DNA from: a virus | Length of the DNA: 37,839 bases | IMG/VR virus record: IMGVR_UViG_3300014913_000034 | Location: 1 to 37,839 of that record | Reading direction: 5' to 3' (one strand) | Shown: piece by piece, positions 13,260 through 21,766 of the stretch | Position numbering within the stretch: the first letter of the stretch is position 1 | Layout: every line of letters starts with the position of its first letter | Notes under the pieces: generated by a model | Seen by the model: only the letters and a program-made list of their open reading frames with translations | Database searches by the model: none | What the model was told of the DNA's origin: nothing | Translations under genes and position numbers: made by a program

Positions 13260-14993
13260 TTGGATTTAGAAAAAAGGAACCTGGATGTAGTACAATCTTG
13301 TGGTAAAGAGCTTATAGAGTTCTATATAAATCATCCGTGTATAGCGGCCTACGATTTATTAAATGTGGATTTGGCTCCTATACAGCGCATTGTTTTTCAA
13401 GATATGTGGTTCAAAAACTATGTTATTACAGTTGCCGGTCGAGGCGTCGGCAAAACTTTTTTATTGGGCCTGTTATCCACACTGAGCTGTATGTTGTATC
13501 CAGGCTATCGTGTTGGCCTTATCGCACCCGTTTTTCGTCAGTCTAAGATGATATTTTCAGAAGTTGAGAAACTCTACGCAAAATCATCCCTTCTAAGAGA
13601 AGCCTCCGAAAAGAAACCTACTCGAGGATCCGATACATGTTATCTTAAATTTAAGGCAGTCGGCGGTTTTAATGGCTCATATATCGAAGCGCTACCCCTT
13701 GGTGATGGTTCTAAAATTCGTGGGTCTCGTTTCTATTTAATTATTGTAGATGAGTTGGCCCAAGTACCGGATAAGGTTCTGGATATGGTCGTACGTCCCA
13801 TGGCGGCCACTACACTAGAGCCAATGGAAAATGTTCGCAGATTAGAGCGTCAGAAGAGATTGATAGACGCAGGCCTTGCTACAGAGGATGATTTTCAAGA
13901 CGAAACAGTTAATAAAATGGTGATGGCTTCTTCTGGCTACTATAAATTTAACCACATGTGGCGCCGAATGAAGGACCATTGGTCTCAGATGGACGAGTAT
14001 GCTGATACATCGCCTTATGTTGTACATCAAATACCATACTGGGATATGCCTCCTGGCTTTTTGGATATTAAGAATATCGAGGAAGCTAAGCGTATAATGT
14101 CAGAGGCAGAGTTCCGCATGGAGTATGAGGCTGCCATGATTTCCGATTCAGAAGGGTTTTTCAAGGCCTCTTTGTTGGAAGCATGTACTATGAATAGTGG
14201 TTTTAGCCTAGAGTTGAAAGGTAGGACTGGAGAACAATACGTACTTGGTATTGATCCAAACCAGGGCGGAAATGCAAGTTGTGGCATAGTTGTAATTAAG
14301 TTGGGCCATATTAATAAGATAGTTAATGTATTAGAATTAAAGAAAAAGACTACACAACAGCTAACGAAAGCAGTACAAGATCTTTGTGATCAGTATAATG
14401 TAGCGAGAATATTTATGGATAAAGGAGGCGGCGGCAAAGCCATATGTGATTTGTTGGAAGAGGGTTATGATGGTTATGAGCCTATTATTGATACCACAAA
14501 CAAGGAGAACGAGCTTAAAGAAGGTCGTCATATCTTGGAGCTGGTGAATTTCAATCCAGCATGGATTTCAGACGCTAATTTCACAACAAAATCTTTGCTG
14601 GAAAACAAAACACTAAGGTTCCCTGAACCCCCTTTATCGACTTTGGATATCGAGGGAATCACGTATGAAAGAATTAACACAATGAAGTCGCAGATGTTGA
14701 ATATTGTAGTCACACAAACACCGAGCGGCTTACTTCACTTCGACACACCAAAGAAAGGTCAAAACAAAGACCTTTATTCCGCTATAATACTAGCAGCCCA
14801 CGGCGTTCGTCTTTTTGAAAAGATGAATTTCGAGGACACCAACATACAGGTTTATAACACTGGTATGGTTCGCCAACACCAAGAAGGCGCGCGATTTGCG
14901 CATTCGGGCGGCCAAGCGACTGTTAAGCCTGGCGGCGGCATAATAAATCCTATGCAGGCAGCGCTGCTAAAGCCACGAAAAAAGAAACGATAA
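13260..14993 (+). CDS. terL: Terminase large subunit
   Basis: The 577-residue packaging motor has both domains. The ATPase part shows Walker A AGRGVGKT (59-66) and Walker B LIIVDE (160-165), with the glutamate of the hydrolytic site. The RNase H-like nuclease carries its three metal-binding acidic residues: D332 in VLGIDPNQGG, D387 in RIFMDKGGGG and D504 in NKDLYSAIILAAHG. It cuts concatemers and pumps DNA through the portal. I start at TTG 13260 because GAGGAGG (13244-13250) lies 9 bases upstream, and the first in-frame ATG is about 50 residues downstream, near the Walker A loop. Its stop overlaps copy 2 of the TAACCT hairpin. Confidence 0.95.
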   Translation: MDLEKRNLDVVQSCGKELIEFYINHPCIAAYDLLNVDLAPIQRIVFQDMWFKNYVITVAGRGVGKTFLLGLLSTLSCMLYPGYRVGLIAPVFRQSKMIFSEVEKLYAKSSLLREASEKKPTRGSDTCYLKFKAVGGFNGSYIEALPLGDGSKIRGSRFYLIIVDELAQVPDKVLDMVVRPMAATTLEPMENVRRLERQKRLIDAGLATEDDFQDETVNKMVMASSGYYKFNHMWRRMKDHWSQMDEYADTSPYVVHQIPYWDMPPGFLDIKNIEEAKRIMSEAEFRMEYEAAMISDSEGFFKASLLEACTMNSGFSLELKGRTGEQYVLGIDPNQGGNASCGIVVIKLGHINKIVNVLELKKKTTQQLTKAVQDLCDQYNVARIFMDKGGGGKAICDLLEEGYDGYEPIIDTTNKENELKEGRHILELVNFNPAWISDANFTTKSLLENKTLRFPEPPLSTLDIEGITYERINTMKSQMLNIVVTQTPSGLLHFDTPKKGQNKDLYSAIILAAHGVRLFEKMNFEDTNIQVYNTGMVRQHQEGARFAHSGGQATVKPGGGIINPMQAALLKPRKKKR

Positions 14994-15017
14994 CAATAAA
15001 GTAACCTGTTTATTGTT
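14992..15017 (+). repeat. Recurrent TAACCT-loop hairpin, copy 2
   Basis: Arms AACAATAAA (14992-15000) and TTTATTGTT (15009-15017) pair perfectly over 9 bp around loop GTAACCTG, the longest stem of the four copies. The terL stop codon (14991-14993) lies at its 5' edge. It is followed by TAGAAGACCAT and a 13-nt palindrome GACCATAATGGTC (15022-15034), then the holin's ribosome binding site. Confidence 0.65.
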
Positions 15018-15048
15018 AGAAGACCATAATGGTCGAGGAGGTGTTATT

Positions 15049-15474
15049 ATGGCATGGTTTAGTGCTATCCCAATAGTAGGCAAAGTACTGGAGGGCGTAA
15101 TTGGGTTGGTCGATCAGTCCATTGAAGATAAAGACAAGGCCAACGAACTCAAGGCCCAATTAGAGCATGTATTCAGAAACGCCGATCTCACGAAGTTCAC
15201 AGAGCAAATCCGCGCACAGAGAGATATCATTGTTGCAGAAGCGCAGAGTGATTCTTGGTTGGCCAGAAATTGGCGCCCAGGTATCATGGCAATATTTGGT
15301 GTCATAATAGCCAACAACTATATTTTGAACCCATGGTTGAATGTGATGTTCGATATTAATGTTGTGATGGATATTCCGCCTCAAATGTGGCAGTTGCTTA
15401 AGATAGGTCTTGGCGGCTACGTCGTAGGCAGAAGCGCAGAAAAAGGCCTAAAGATCTGGAAAGACAAGAAATAA
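15049..15474 (+). CDS. 3TM holin (GTA_holin_3TM-like)
   Basis: The 141-residue protein matches the three-transmembrane holin family (GTA_holin_3TM). The N-terminal amphipathic hydrophobic part covers residues 4-21. A charged helix with the characteristic DSWLARNWRPGIM pattern comes next, then TM segments at about 79-97 and 113-128 and a basic C-terminus. Holins time lysis by permeabilising the inner membrane so that endolysins reach the wall; the M15 peptidase at 7295 is the candidate partner. ATG 15049 follows GAGGAGG at 15035-15041. Placement between terminase and portal, rather than with the lysin, is notable but not unique. The TAACCT hairpin and a 13-nt palindrome sit in its leader. Confidence 0.85.
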   Translation: MAWFSAIPIVGKVLEGVIGLVDQSIEDKDKANELKAQLEHVFRNADLTKFTEQIRAQRDIIVAEAQSDSWLARNWRPGIMAIFGVIIANNYILNPWLNVMFDINVVMDIPPQMWQLLKIGLGGYVVGRSAEKGLKIWKDKK

Positions 15475-15491
15475 TATAAGGAGTTACGGAA

Positions 15492-17285
15492 ATGAGAAAG
15501 GACACAATGCAAAAAGTCACAGCAGAGCTAAAGGAGAAATATCCTGAGATAGGTCTGCATGCGATTGAGGTCGACGATAAGTCGGGCAAGGCAACTTTCT
15601 ATATGGAGCCCACCAAAAAGACTTTGGCACATCTTCCGCCTGAAAAGGCCGCAACTATTACTCGAGACCCTATTGATCGTCAGGTTCTGGATCTTATCAA
15701 AAAAGATCCTTATACCGAAGACTATAAAGAATCTTTTTCTCGTGCCATTAAATATTATTATACCGAGCCGGAGGTTGGTTCAGTGGTTAATTTACTGACC
15801 AACTTAGCACAGAAAGGTTTCGAGAATGACATTGACGATGACAATATTAGGAGCTTCTATGATCTGTGGGCATTCGATGTAAAGCTCACTGAGATTCTGG
15901 AGTGGATATTCTTGGACTTTTTTAAGGTTGGACACGTTACTACATATAAGGCTATAGCCAAGTATGAGCCCAGAGTATCATATCTTTCTCCGGTTCCAGG
16001 TCAGAAGATAAAATCACCTAAGAAGTCTACAGGTCAGGAATCTGGCGCCAAAAAGAATATTTGGTCTAAGGGTCATATGCCTATAGCATATACCGTTCTT
16101 AATCCACTTTTAGTCACAGTGGATGGTAGCCTTTTATTTGATCAACAAAAAATAACTTTGGAGCCACCTCCAGAGTTGCGTGCTCTTTTAAATAAACCCC
16201 AGGGCGAACTCAGCCTCTCTGAGAAGGAACTTATAAAGATATTGCCATCTGACTTAAAGAAAACAGCACAGGAAGGAGGAAACATCATATTAGACCCGCG
16301 CCTGGTTGGTCAGATTACATATAGAAAACAACCTTACGAGAGATATGCTAAGCCTAGATCCACTAGGATTTTTGAATCTATCGAATATAAGAAGTCCCTT
16401 AGAGAAGCAGACTTGAGCACCCTGGATGGTATTTCTAATTATATTCTAAAGATTACAATTGGTTCTGATGAGTTCCCTGTTACGACACAAACTGAGTTGG
16501 AGGCCGTAGCCGAACTTTTCAACACGCCTTCAAAGAGTTTCGATGTTGTTTGGAACCATACTTTGGACATACAGAAAATTGTTTCTCCAGAGATTGGAGA
16601 TATTTTAGGCCAAGATAAATATAAACAGGTTAATGAGGATATCTCTGGTGGCCTAGCAGTATCAAGGGCACTGATCGACGGCGTATCAAATGTGACAGCA
16701 CCAGAAGCTGCTTTGATGGTTAAAGGCCTTATGGAGGAAATTCGTTACGCAAGAAATCAGGTAACGCGTTGGATATACGATGAATATCGCCAGATTGCCG
16801 AAGTTATGGGTTTTGATAGATTTCCTAAAGTCAGATGGGACGACGCAGTCTTGAGAGATCCGATTCTTTATATGTCCACGGTATCTAGTTTGGTGGATAG
16901 AAGGATGCTCAGTTACAGAACAGCGCTCGAGGAGCTCGGATTTGACTATCCCAATGAACTTAGGAACATGGAAGAAGAGTTTCCACTGGTCGAGGACGGA
17001 ACTTTTGGTATTATTGGTTCGCCGTGGCAGCAGTCTAAAACACAACCCACACAGGCCGCTCCTACCGGTACGCCCTCTAAGGGCAGACCGACAGGAAAAC
17101 CGGCCAGCAAGAAAACACCAGCCAAACCACAGAAACAGATTAAGACAAAAACGAAGGTGCCCCAGAAGAAACAAGAGAGCAGTTTTGATAAAGTAGTTAA
17201 GGAAATGTCGGATGAGGAGTATTTAAGCATGCTTCGAAGAATGGTCGACGTGCGAAGGGAAGTACCTGAAACAGAAGAAGAATAA
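15492..17285 (+). CDS. Portal protein
   Basis: The 597-residue protein has the size and position of a portal. It lies directly after terminase and holin and before a prohead protease-like gene and the capsid genes. A wing/clip-like middle (DLWAFDVKLTEILEWIFLDF, VGHVTTYKAIAKYEPRVSYL) precedes a long helix near 410-450 (ALMVKGLMEEIRYARNQVTRWIYDEYRQIAEVMG, shown in part) that matches the stem/tunnel helix of large portals. The last 90 residues are a low-complexity Pro/Lys/Thr-rich linker and a charged helix. A ring of twelve would form the DNA entry vertex. AAGGAG at 15478-15483 supports ATG 15492. Copy 3 of the TAACCT hairpin overlaps its stop codon. Confidence 0.88.
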   Translation: MRKDTMQKVTAELKEKYPEIGLHAIEVDDKSGKATFYMEPTKKTLAHLPPEKAATITRDPIDRQVLDLIKKDPYTEDYKESFSRAIKYYYTEPEVGSVVNLLTNLAQKGFENDIDDDNIRSFYDLWAFDVKLTEILEWIFLDFFKVGHVTTYKAIAKYEPRVSYLSPVPGQKIKSPKKSTGQESGAKKNIWSKGHMPIAYTVLNPLLVTVDGSLLFDQQKITLEPPPELRALLNKPQGELSLSEKELIKILPSDLKKTAQEGGNIILDPRLVGQITYRKQPYERYAKPRSTRIFESIEYKKSLREADLSTLDGISNYILKITIGSDEFPVTTQTELEAVAELFNTPSKSFDVVWNHTLDIQKIVSPEIGDILGQDKYKQVNEDISGGLAVSRALIDGVSNVTAPEAALMVKGLMEEIRYARNQVTRWIYDEYRQIAEVMGFDRFPKVRWDDAVLRDPILYMSTVSSLVDRRMLSYRTALEELGFDYPNELRNMEEEFPLVEDGTFGIIGSPWQQSKTQPTQAAPTGTPSKGRPTGKPASKKTPAKPQKQIKTKTKVPQKKQESSFDKVVKEMSDEEYLSMLRRMVDVRREVPETEEE

Positions 17286-17300
17286 ACTAACCTGTTTATT
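17281..17300 (+). repeat. Recurrent TAACCT-loop hairpin, copy 3
   Basis: AATAAACTAACCTGTTTATT is a perfect hairpin: AATAAAC pairs with GTTTATT around loop TAACCT. The portal stop codon (17283-17285) lies inside the 5' arm. The 50 bases after it lead to the protease gene and contain GGGACTAT, which may be a variant of the GACCAT seen after copies 1 and 2. Confidence 0.65.
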
Positions 17301-17350
17301 AATGAGGGACTATTGCTTTTTTATGACAACGATTCAAGGAGGTTTTGCGA

Positions 17351-18481
17351 GTGGAAAATAAAATATATTTGGAAGCTGATATTGAGCTTCATAAGGAGAC
17401 AGCAGCGCTACGTGAGCGCGCTTCAAAGATAATAAGCTTGCCTGATGAAAAGTCTAAACAGCCGGATTTGCAATATTTTTCGGCTATTTTTGTTTCTTCA
17501 GGTGAAAACCTCAATCACGCCTACTTCCAACCCTCCGAGCTAGTCAAAGCAGAAGGAACAATTATAAATAAAGCATTGGATGTAGAACACAAAGAAGAAG
17601 AAATTATTGGTCATATCTATGAAAGAGCATTTATGGATAAAGATGGAAATCCACTACAGCTTGAGGAACTGGCCAGCAGGAATGATATTGACAACCAAGA
17701 AATCCATGTGGCCATAGCAGGAATTTTATATAAAGCAAGATTTCCCAATATTGCAGAAGAGGTTGCCTCCGGCCAATGGAAAGTCAGTATGGAGGCTTAT
17801 TATACAGATTATGACGTTAAAGTAGGCGATCTTATTGTTAGTAGAAAGGAAGCCGAAGCCTTGGGCCTAACATCGCAGGCCGATAATGCAATCGGTAGGT
17901 TAGCCAAGGTTATAAAGAATGGTAAGGAAATAGCCGCAGGTACACTGGCCAGGGTACTTCGCGGTATTGTTTTTTCTGGTTGCGGCATTGTAAAGAACCC
18001 TGCCAATCCACCATCTGTTATTCTGGAAACCGCCAAGTCCAAGAAGTTGGAAACGGATGATGGCGTATTGGTGTTCACTGTTGACGACGACAATAAAGTG
18101 ACCTCTATAGAAGTTGAGGAGGTAGATAATAAGTTGAAAAATAAAGATAAATCAGAAATAACAAGAGATGACACCACTGGTATTTGTGTCAGCTACAAGA
18201 GATGGATCTATGGCGATACATTCAAAGGTCCAAACTCAGAAATTATTCACGAAAATTGGTGTACGTTGTATGATGAGGGCTGCACCTCATTTTCCAGAGA
18301 TACAACCGATCCAAAGTGTTTAAAAAACCAACGTGATAGGGTTGCCTACGTTTCTAAAGTAGCCAAAGCGCACGCCGAAAAACTTCTAAAAAAAATCGAA
18401 CAAAATGACAAGAGAGAAGTTCTGGTGGATAAGCTAGTTGCTGCTTTGGATAAGGCAGCAAAATATCAAAGAAGGAGGTAA
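17351..18481 (+). CDS. Putative prohead protease (XkdF/herpes-fold type) with C-terminal Cys-rich extension
   Basis: I start at GTG 17351 because AAGGAGG (17336-17342) is 8 bases upstream; TTG 17345 is too close. The 376-residue protein contains NKALDVEHKEEEIIGHIYERAF with H80, and QWKVSMEAYYTDYDV with S146. This H...S arrangement fits prohead serine proteases of the XkdF/DUF2213 or herpesvirus-assemblin fold. They self-cleave and trim the scaffold and capsid during head maturation. The C-terminal 110 residues form a separate domain with SYKRWIYGDTFKGPN, several cysteines and a basic helical tail, perhaps for shell or DNA binding. Position between portal and scaffold/capsid supports the call. 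Confidence 0.75.
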   Translation: MENKIYLEADIELHKETAALRERASKIISLPDEKSKQPDLQYFSAIFVSSGENLNHAYFQPSELVKAEGTIINKALDVEHKEEEIIGHIYERAFMDKDGNPLQLEELASRNDIDNQEIHVAIAGILYKARFPNIAEEVASGQWKVSMEAYYTDYDVKVGDLIVSRKEAEALGLTSQADNAIGRLAKVIKNGKEIAAGTLARVLRGIVFSGCGIVKNPANPPSVILETAKSKKLETDDGVLVFTVDDDNKVTSIEVEEVDNKLKNKDKSEITRDDTTGICVSYKRWIYGDTFKGPNSEIIHENWCTLYDEGCTSFSRDTTDPKCLKNQRDRVAYVSKVAKAHAEKLLKKIEQNDKREVLVDKLVAALDKAAKYQRRR

Positions 18482-18487
18482 AAGGTT

Positions 18488-18904
18488 ATGCCACAAGCAC
18501 TTTCTGGAACGAGAAGGAGTGTGCCTAAGATTTGTAGAATCAATGGTGATGACAATATGACCATGGTATTTAAGAATCTTGGCAATAACCATGCCGTTCC
18601 CTTCGTATGGGGCGACCAAGCTACCTTGGTTTCTGGTACCAGCTCATTGGTTGTAGCGAGTGGTATCAAGTTCCACGGTAAGACACTTGCCTCCCACGGA
18701 AATGTAACGGCAAGCCCTATGTCAGACGTAGGATCGAGATGGTGGATTGAGAAAGATACTACAGACAACAGAATTCTTCTGAAGTCTGAATCTGCAGTCG
18801 CAGACGATGTTGACTTTGATCTTCACTTCATGCTCGGTGATGCACCTGACATGGAAGCCCTCTATTGTAGAGGTAACAGGGGCGCTATGCCCAGCTATCC
18901 GTAA
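18488..18904 (+). CDS. Small head-region protein (decoration candidate)
   Basis: The 138-residue protein is beta-rich with no catalytic motif. It has a Gly/Ser-rich middle (VSGTSSLVVASGIKFHGK), a WWIEKDTTDNRILLKSE strand pair, and ends in MEALYCRGNRGAMPSYP. There is no signal peptide. AGGAGG at 18474-18479 supports ATG 18488. It lies between the protease and the scaffold and ends in a hairpin at 18904. Genes there are often head decoration or stabilisation proteins, so I assign it by position; I do not recognise the family. Confidence 0.6.
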   Translation: MPQALSGTRRSVPKICRINGDDNMTMVFKNLGNNHAVPFVWGDQATLVSGTSSLVVASGIKFHGKTLASHGNVTASPMSDVGSRWWIEKDTTDNRILLKSESAVADDVDFDLHFMLGDAPDMEALYCRGNRGAMPSYP

Positions 18905-18923
18905 AAACTAGTACGCTAGTTTT
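18904..18923 (+). terminator. Hairpin after the 18488 gene
   Basis: AAAACTAG (18904-18911), TACG loop, CTAGTTTT (18916-18923) is a perfect 8-bp stem starting at the last base of the stop codon. The A-rich 5' side and T-rich 3' side make it terminator-like, although the uridine tract is only four bases and within the stem. It may reduce read-through into the scaffold gene, or set expression ratios. Confidence 0.5.
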
Positions 18924-19021
18924 GGTATAGGGAAAAGGAATTTATGTTTTAAGAGCAAACGCATTAGGTTGGTATTTGTATGTATGTTACACTAAATTTA
19001 TTTCGAGGAGGTATTACTTCT

Positions 19022-19843
19022 ATGGATGAAAAGCTGAAGAAGGATATCGAGGCTCATGTGGCTGCTATCTTTTCTGAAAAAGAAGAAGCTGAAATGAGAA
19101 AACAGACCGAAGAAGCCCTTCATAAAGCTGCTGCGACCATCGAAGACCTTACGAACGCTCTCGAGGAGAAAAGCGCAGAAGCTGAAGAGCTTGAGTCTAA
19201 ACTCTCTGAAAGTGATACCAAGGTTTCTGACCTCGAATCCGAGCTTGAGGCGGCGAGGAAAGAGGTTGAATCTGCGAAGGAACAGTTGACTGAAAAGGAA
19301 ACTGAACTGGAGGAGATTAAGAAAGATAGAGCTGCTGATGTCAGAATGGCTGACCTGGAAGAAGCTGGTGTTGTACATCGTAATGATGAGGCCAAGGAAG
19401 CCCAGGTTGCTAAAGTTAGAGAGATGTCCGATGAAGATTTTGCAGCATATAAAGATGAGCTGATATCTATCAGGCAGGCCGTTCTTGACGAACTGGCAGC
19501 CGCAGCTGACAAAGAAGAGACCGTAGAAGAAGAGAAGGAAGAAGCCGAAGAGAAAGAAGAGGCAGAGGAAAAAGAAGAAGCTGAAGCTGAAACGGAAGAA
19601 GAAAAAGAAGAAGCTGGCGAAGAAGCTGAGGAAGAAAAAGAAGAAGCTGGCGAAGAAGAAGCTGAAGAGAAGGAAGAGGCTTCCGAAGAGGAAGAATCTG
19701 AAGAAACTCCTCCTGCCCAAATTGATCACGGCAAAGCGGTCTTTGCAATGCTGAATATGGAACATCGTCCTAGCAACGATATGATTGAGAAGTATGCCGA
19801 ACTAGGCAAAGCAATGGCAGAGGAAATGACTAAATCTCGCTAA
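19022..19843 (+). CDS. Scaffolding protein
   Basis: I start at ATG 19022, which follows GAGGAGG (19005-19011). The 273-residue protein has residues about 20-110 as a continuous coiled coil (EEALHKAAATIEDLTNALEE and following). The central part (about 165-228) is a highly acidic low-complexity run made of short EEKEEAEE and EEAGEE repeats. The C-terminus has a compact helical segment with HGKAVFAMLNMEHRPSNDMIEK. Such coiled-coil, acidic proteins that lie just before the capsid gene are scaffolds which assemble the prohead and are then degraded by the prohead protease at 17351. No enzymatic motif is present. Confidence 0.75.
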   Translation: MDEKLKKDIEAHVAAIFSEKEEAEMRKQTEEALHKAAATIEDLTNALEEKSAEAEELESKLSESDTKVSDLESELEAARKEVESAKEQLTEKETELEEIKKDRAADVRMADLEEAGVVHRNDEAKEAQVAKVREMSDEDFAAYKDELISIRQAVLDELAAAADKEETVEEEKEEAEEKEEAEEKEEAEAETEEEKEEAGEEAEEEKEEAGEEEAEEKEEASEEEESEETPPAQIDHGKAVFAMLNMEHRPSNDMIEKYAELGKAMAEEMTKSR

Positions 19844-19867
19844 TATGAATTAAGGAGGAAAAAGGAT

Positions 19868-20503
19868 ATGTTTATTCCAAGACATCCTGTTGTAGAAAAC
19901 CAATTTTGCAGCTACGCTGAAAATACCTCTTTTGGTTCTGCCGGCGTAGGTGGCGTCATTGCTTATGCAGGTTCCGTTGTATTCCTGGATCCTAGTGCTA
20001 GTAATGAAGAACCAATGGTGAAGAAAGTATACTACAACTACGGTGAGGCACCATTCGGTTTGATTGAGCAAAAGGTTAAAACTGGTTATCACCAGGTACA
20101 TCCTACTGGATTCTATATGCCTGGAGATTTGGGTTCCAGCGACGTTATTGCGCAGGCTTATTATGATGCAAACGGTGACATTGCTGGTCACAAATCAGCA
20201 CCAGTTGGCGTTGCTCACTTAGGCATTTGGGATACGGTACACTACACCTGTAAGCAAGACGGTTCCGCCGGCACGGTCGATTCTGGTTTCCACATGAAAC
20301 CTGGAATGAGCCTTTTCCCTGAAAACGAAAACGCTAAACTCACAAACTCAACTACAGATGCGACAGCGTTGGGTGATAATCAGGGTGAAAGATGTGACAC
20401 GACTGTCGTGGCCAGAGTGTGTAAAGGTGCTAGCGCAGAAAAATGTGAAGCTAACATTGGTAACACAACTCTTTACCCAATTAGGGTAAAACTGCTTATT
20501 TAA
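19868..20503 (+). CDS. Putative capsid decoration protein
   Basis: The 211-residue protein is beta-rich, with several cysteines (near residues 14, 134, 181, 190, 195), and has a Gly-rich start GSAGVGGVIAYAGSVVFLD. There is no signal peptide or membrane span. It is placed between scaffold and major capsid, where many phages encode a head decoration or stabilising protein such as the lambda gpD or Psu type. AAGGAGGAAAAAGG supports ATG 19868. The name is by position only. Confidence 0.55.
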   Translation: MFIPRHPVVENQFCSYAENTSFGSAGVGGVIAYAGSVVFLDPSASNEEPMVKKVYYNYGEAPFGLIEQKVKTGYHQVHPTGFYMPGDLGSSDVIAQAYYDANGDIAGHKSAPVGVAHLGIWDTVHYTCKQDGSAGTVDSGFHMKPGMSLFPENENAKLTNSTTDATALGDNQGERCDTTVVARVCKGASAEKCEANIGNTTLYPIRVKLLI

Positions 20504-20533
20504 TAAGCTTTTTAAAAAAAGATTAACGGATAA

Positions 20534-20555
20534 AGACACTGAACTCATTGTGTCT
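20534..20555 (+). promoter_or_regulatory. Weak hairpin in the capsid gene leader
   Basis: The 84 bases before the major capsid gene contain AGACAC (20534-20539) and GTGTCT (20550-20555), a 6-bp stem with a 10-base loop. AAGGAGG sits close to the start at 20588. I do not see convincing promoter boxes here. The hairpin could stabilise the abundant capsid message or be a processing site. Confidence 0.3.
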
Positions 20556-20587
20556 CCACAACTACATGTTAAGGAGGAAGAGTAGAC

Positions 20588-21658
20588 ATGGATAAGCGCG
20601 AAATGCAAGAACTATTTAAGGCAACCGCTGAGATTAATACGCCTGAGGGTCTTGCTGCCTACAGAGCTTTCGCAGCTGCTCTTACTACTCCGATTCTTCA
20701 GAAGATTGAGCTGGAATCAATCATGAGAAAACTGTTCGCAGTTGAAAGATTGGCTCCGGGTGCACAGGCTGTTTATCCTGTAGCAGAGGATTTTGAGATC
20801 CCTGTATGGGTTCTCCCAGGATTGGGCTATATGGCACAGAACTTCATCGAAGGTATTGGAGAAGAAGTTTATGTCCCAACATTTGCTATCAACGCAAGTG
20901 CGGACTGGAAAGTAACGTATGCAAGAGACTCTCGCGTGGACATCGCCCAGAGAGCTGCCGCTCGAGTAGCTAAAGACTTGGCCAATTACGAAGAAGAGTG
21001 TGGATGGAGAGTTATTATGCCAGCCGCCACCTCCTCTTTCTCTGGTAAAGGTCTTTTAGGTCCTCGGCCAGCTCCTATCTACGAAATATCTCCGGGTGCA
21101 ACAGGCGCCGGTTATCTATCAAAAGAATTGATCAACAAAATGATTGTTGGTTTTAAAAGAATTGGTAGAACATTGACTGACCTGTACATTTCACCTGAAG
21201 ATGCTGCGGATATCAGAGAATGGACTGATACCGACATCGATCCAGTGACCAGACGTGAGATTTTCCAGGCAGCAGGAATGGGTTCCCTTTGGAACGTGGC
21301 TCTGCACGAGGTACAACATCTCGGAGCAACTGGCCTGTACAATATTAACGGATATGGTTCTGGATTTGGTAAGTTTGTAGCCGATAGTGGTAACGCTTAC
21401 AACAGCTACACGCTGGACAATCCGAACATTACAAGTGCTGATGGTACAGTAAGTACATTGGGCGAAACACAGGTTTTAGCTTTTGACCTTAGTGTTAATG
21501 ATTCTCTTGTAATGCCGATCCGTAAAGAATATGAAGCACATGAAGATCCAACTCTGCTCCGTGTCCAAAAGGCAGGTTTCTTTGGATGGGCCGAGCTTGG
21601 TTTTGCATGTCTCGATTCTAGAATGCTCGGAATGGGTGTTATCGACAGGTCCCTATAA
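20588..21658 (+). CDS. Major capsid protein (HK97 fold)
   Basis: The 356-residue protein has the size and features of HK97-fold capsids. There is an N-terminal helical arm (residues 1-60), an E-loop-like segment near 66-90 with IPVWVLPGLGYMAQN, a spine helix near 125-140 (DSRVDIAQRAAARVAKDLA) and a P-domain/A-domain region. The A-domain contains NINGYGSGFGKFVADSGN and the late strand PIRKEYEAHEDPTLLRVQKAGFFGWAELG is typical of phage capsids. Position after protease and scaffold, AAGGAGG, GC-richer codons and a strong terminator-like hairpin directly behind it all fit a highly expressed capsid gene. No N-terminal protease cleavage site can be assigned. Confidence 0.88.
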   Translation: MDKREMQELFKATAEINTPEGLAAYRAFAAALTTPILQKIELESIMRKLFAVERLAPGAQAVYPVAEDFEIPVWVLPGLGYMAQNFIEGIGEEVYVPTFAINASADWKVTYARDSRVDIAQRAAARVAKDLANYEEECGWRVIMPAATSSFSGKGLLGPRPAPIYEISPGATGAGYLSKELINKMIVGFKRIGRTLTDLYISPEDAADIREWTDTDIDPVTRREIFQAAGMGSLWNVALHEVQHLGATGLYNINGYGSGFGKFVADSGNAYNSYTLDNPNITSADGTVSTLGETQVLAFDLSVNDSLVMPIRKEYEAHEDPTLLRVQKAGFFGWAELGFACLDSRMLGMGVIDRSL

Positions 21659-21682
21659 TAAATGTTCTATGAATATTATGCT

Positions 21683-21720
21683 TTATAGTACCCTGCGCTT
21701 TTGCGCGTGGGGTACTATAA
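21683..21720 (+). terminator. Strong hairpin after the major capsid gene
   Basis: An 11-bp perfect outer stem, TTATAGTACCC (21683-21693) with GGGTACTATAA (21710-21720), encloses an inner GCGC-TTTT-GCGC stem. It is the most stable hairpin in the window. A uridine tract is missing, so it may be a Rho-independent-like pause/terminator or an mRNA 3'-end stabiliser for the capsid message. Confidence 0.65.
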
Positions 21721-21766
21721 TAGTATTTGGGATATGGAGAATTAACACTACTTTAGGCAGGTAAAT

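Noticed and set aside
19505-19705. Tandem DNA repeat in the scaffold gene as a mobile or CRISPR-like array
   Set aside because: The GAAGAA-type units are irregular and encode the acidic EEKEEAEE run; there are no uniform repeats and spacers.
18998-19765. 255-codon minus-strand frame opposite the scaffold gene
   Set aside because: It is Phe/Leu-rich because the + strand is GAA/GAG-rich low complexity; this is a compositional artefact.
20504-20587. Promoter for the major capsid gene
   Set aside because: A T/A-rich stretch looks promoter-like, but no -35/-10 pair with reasonable spacing could be assigned.
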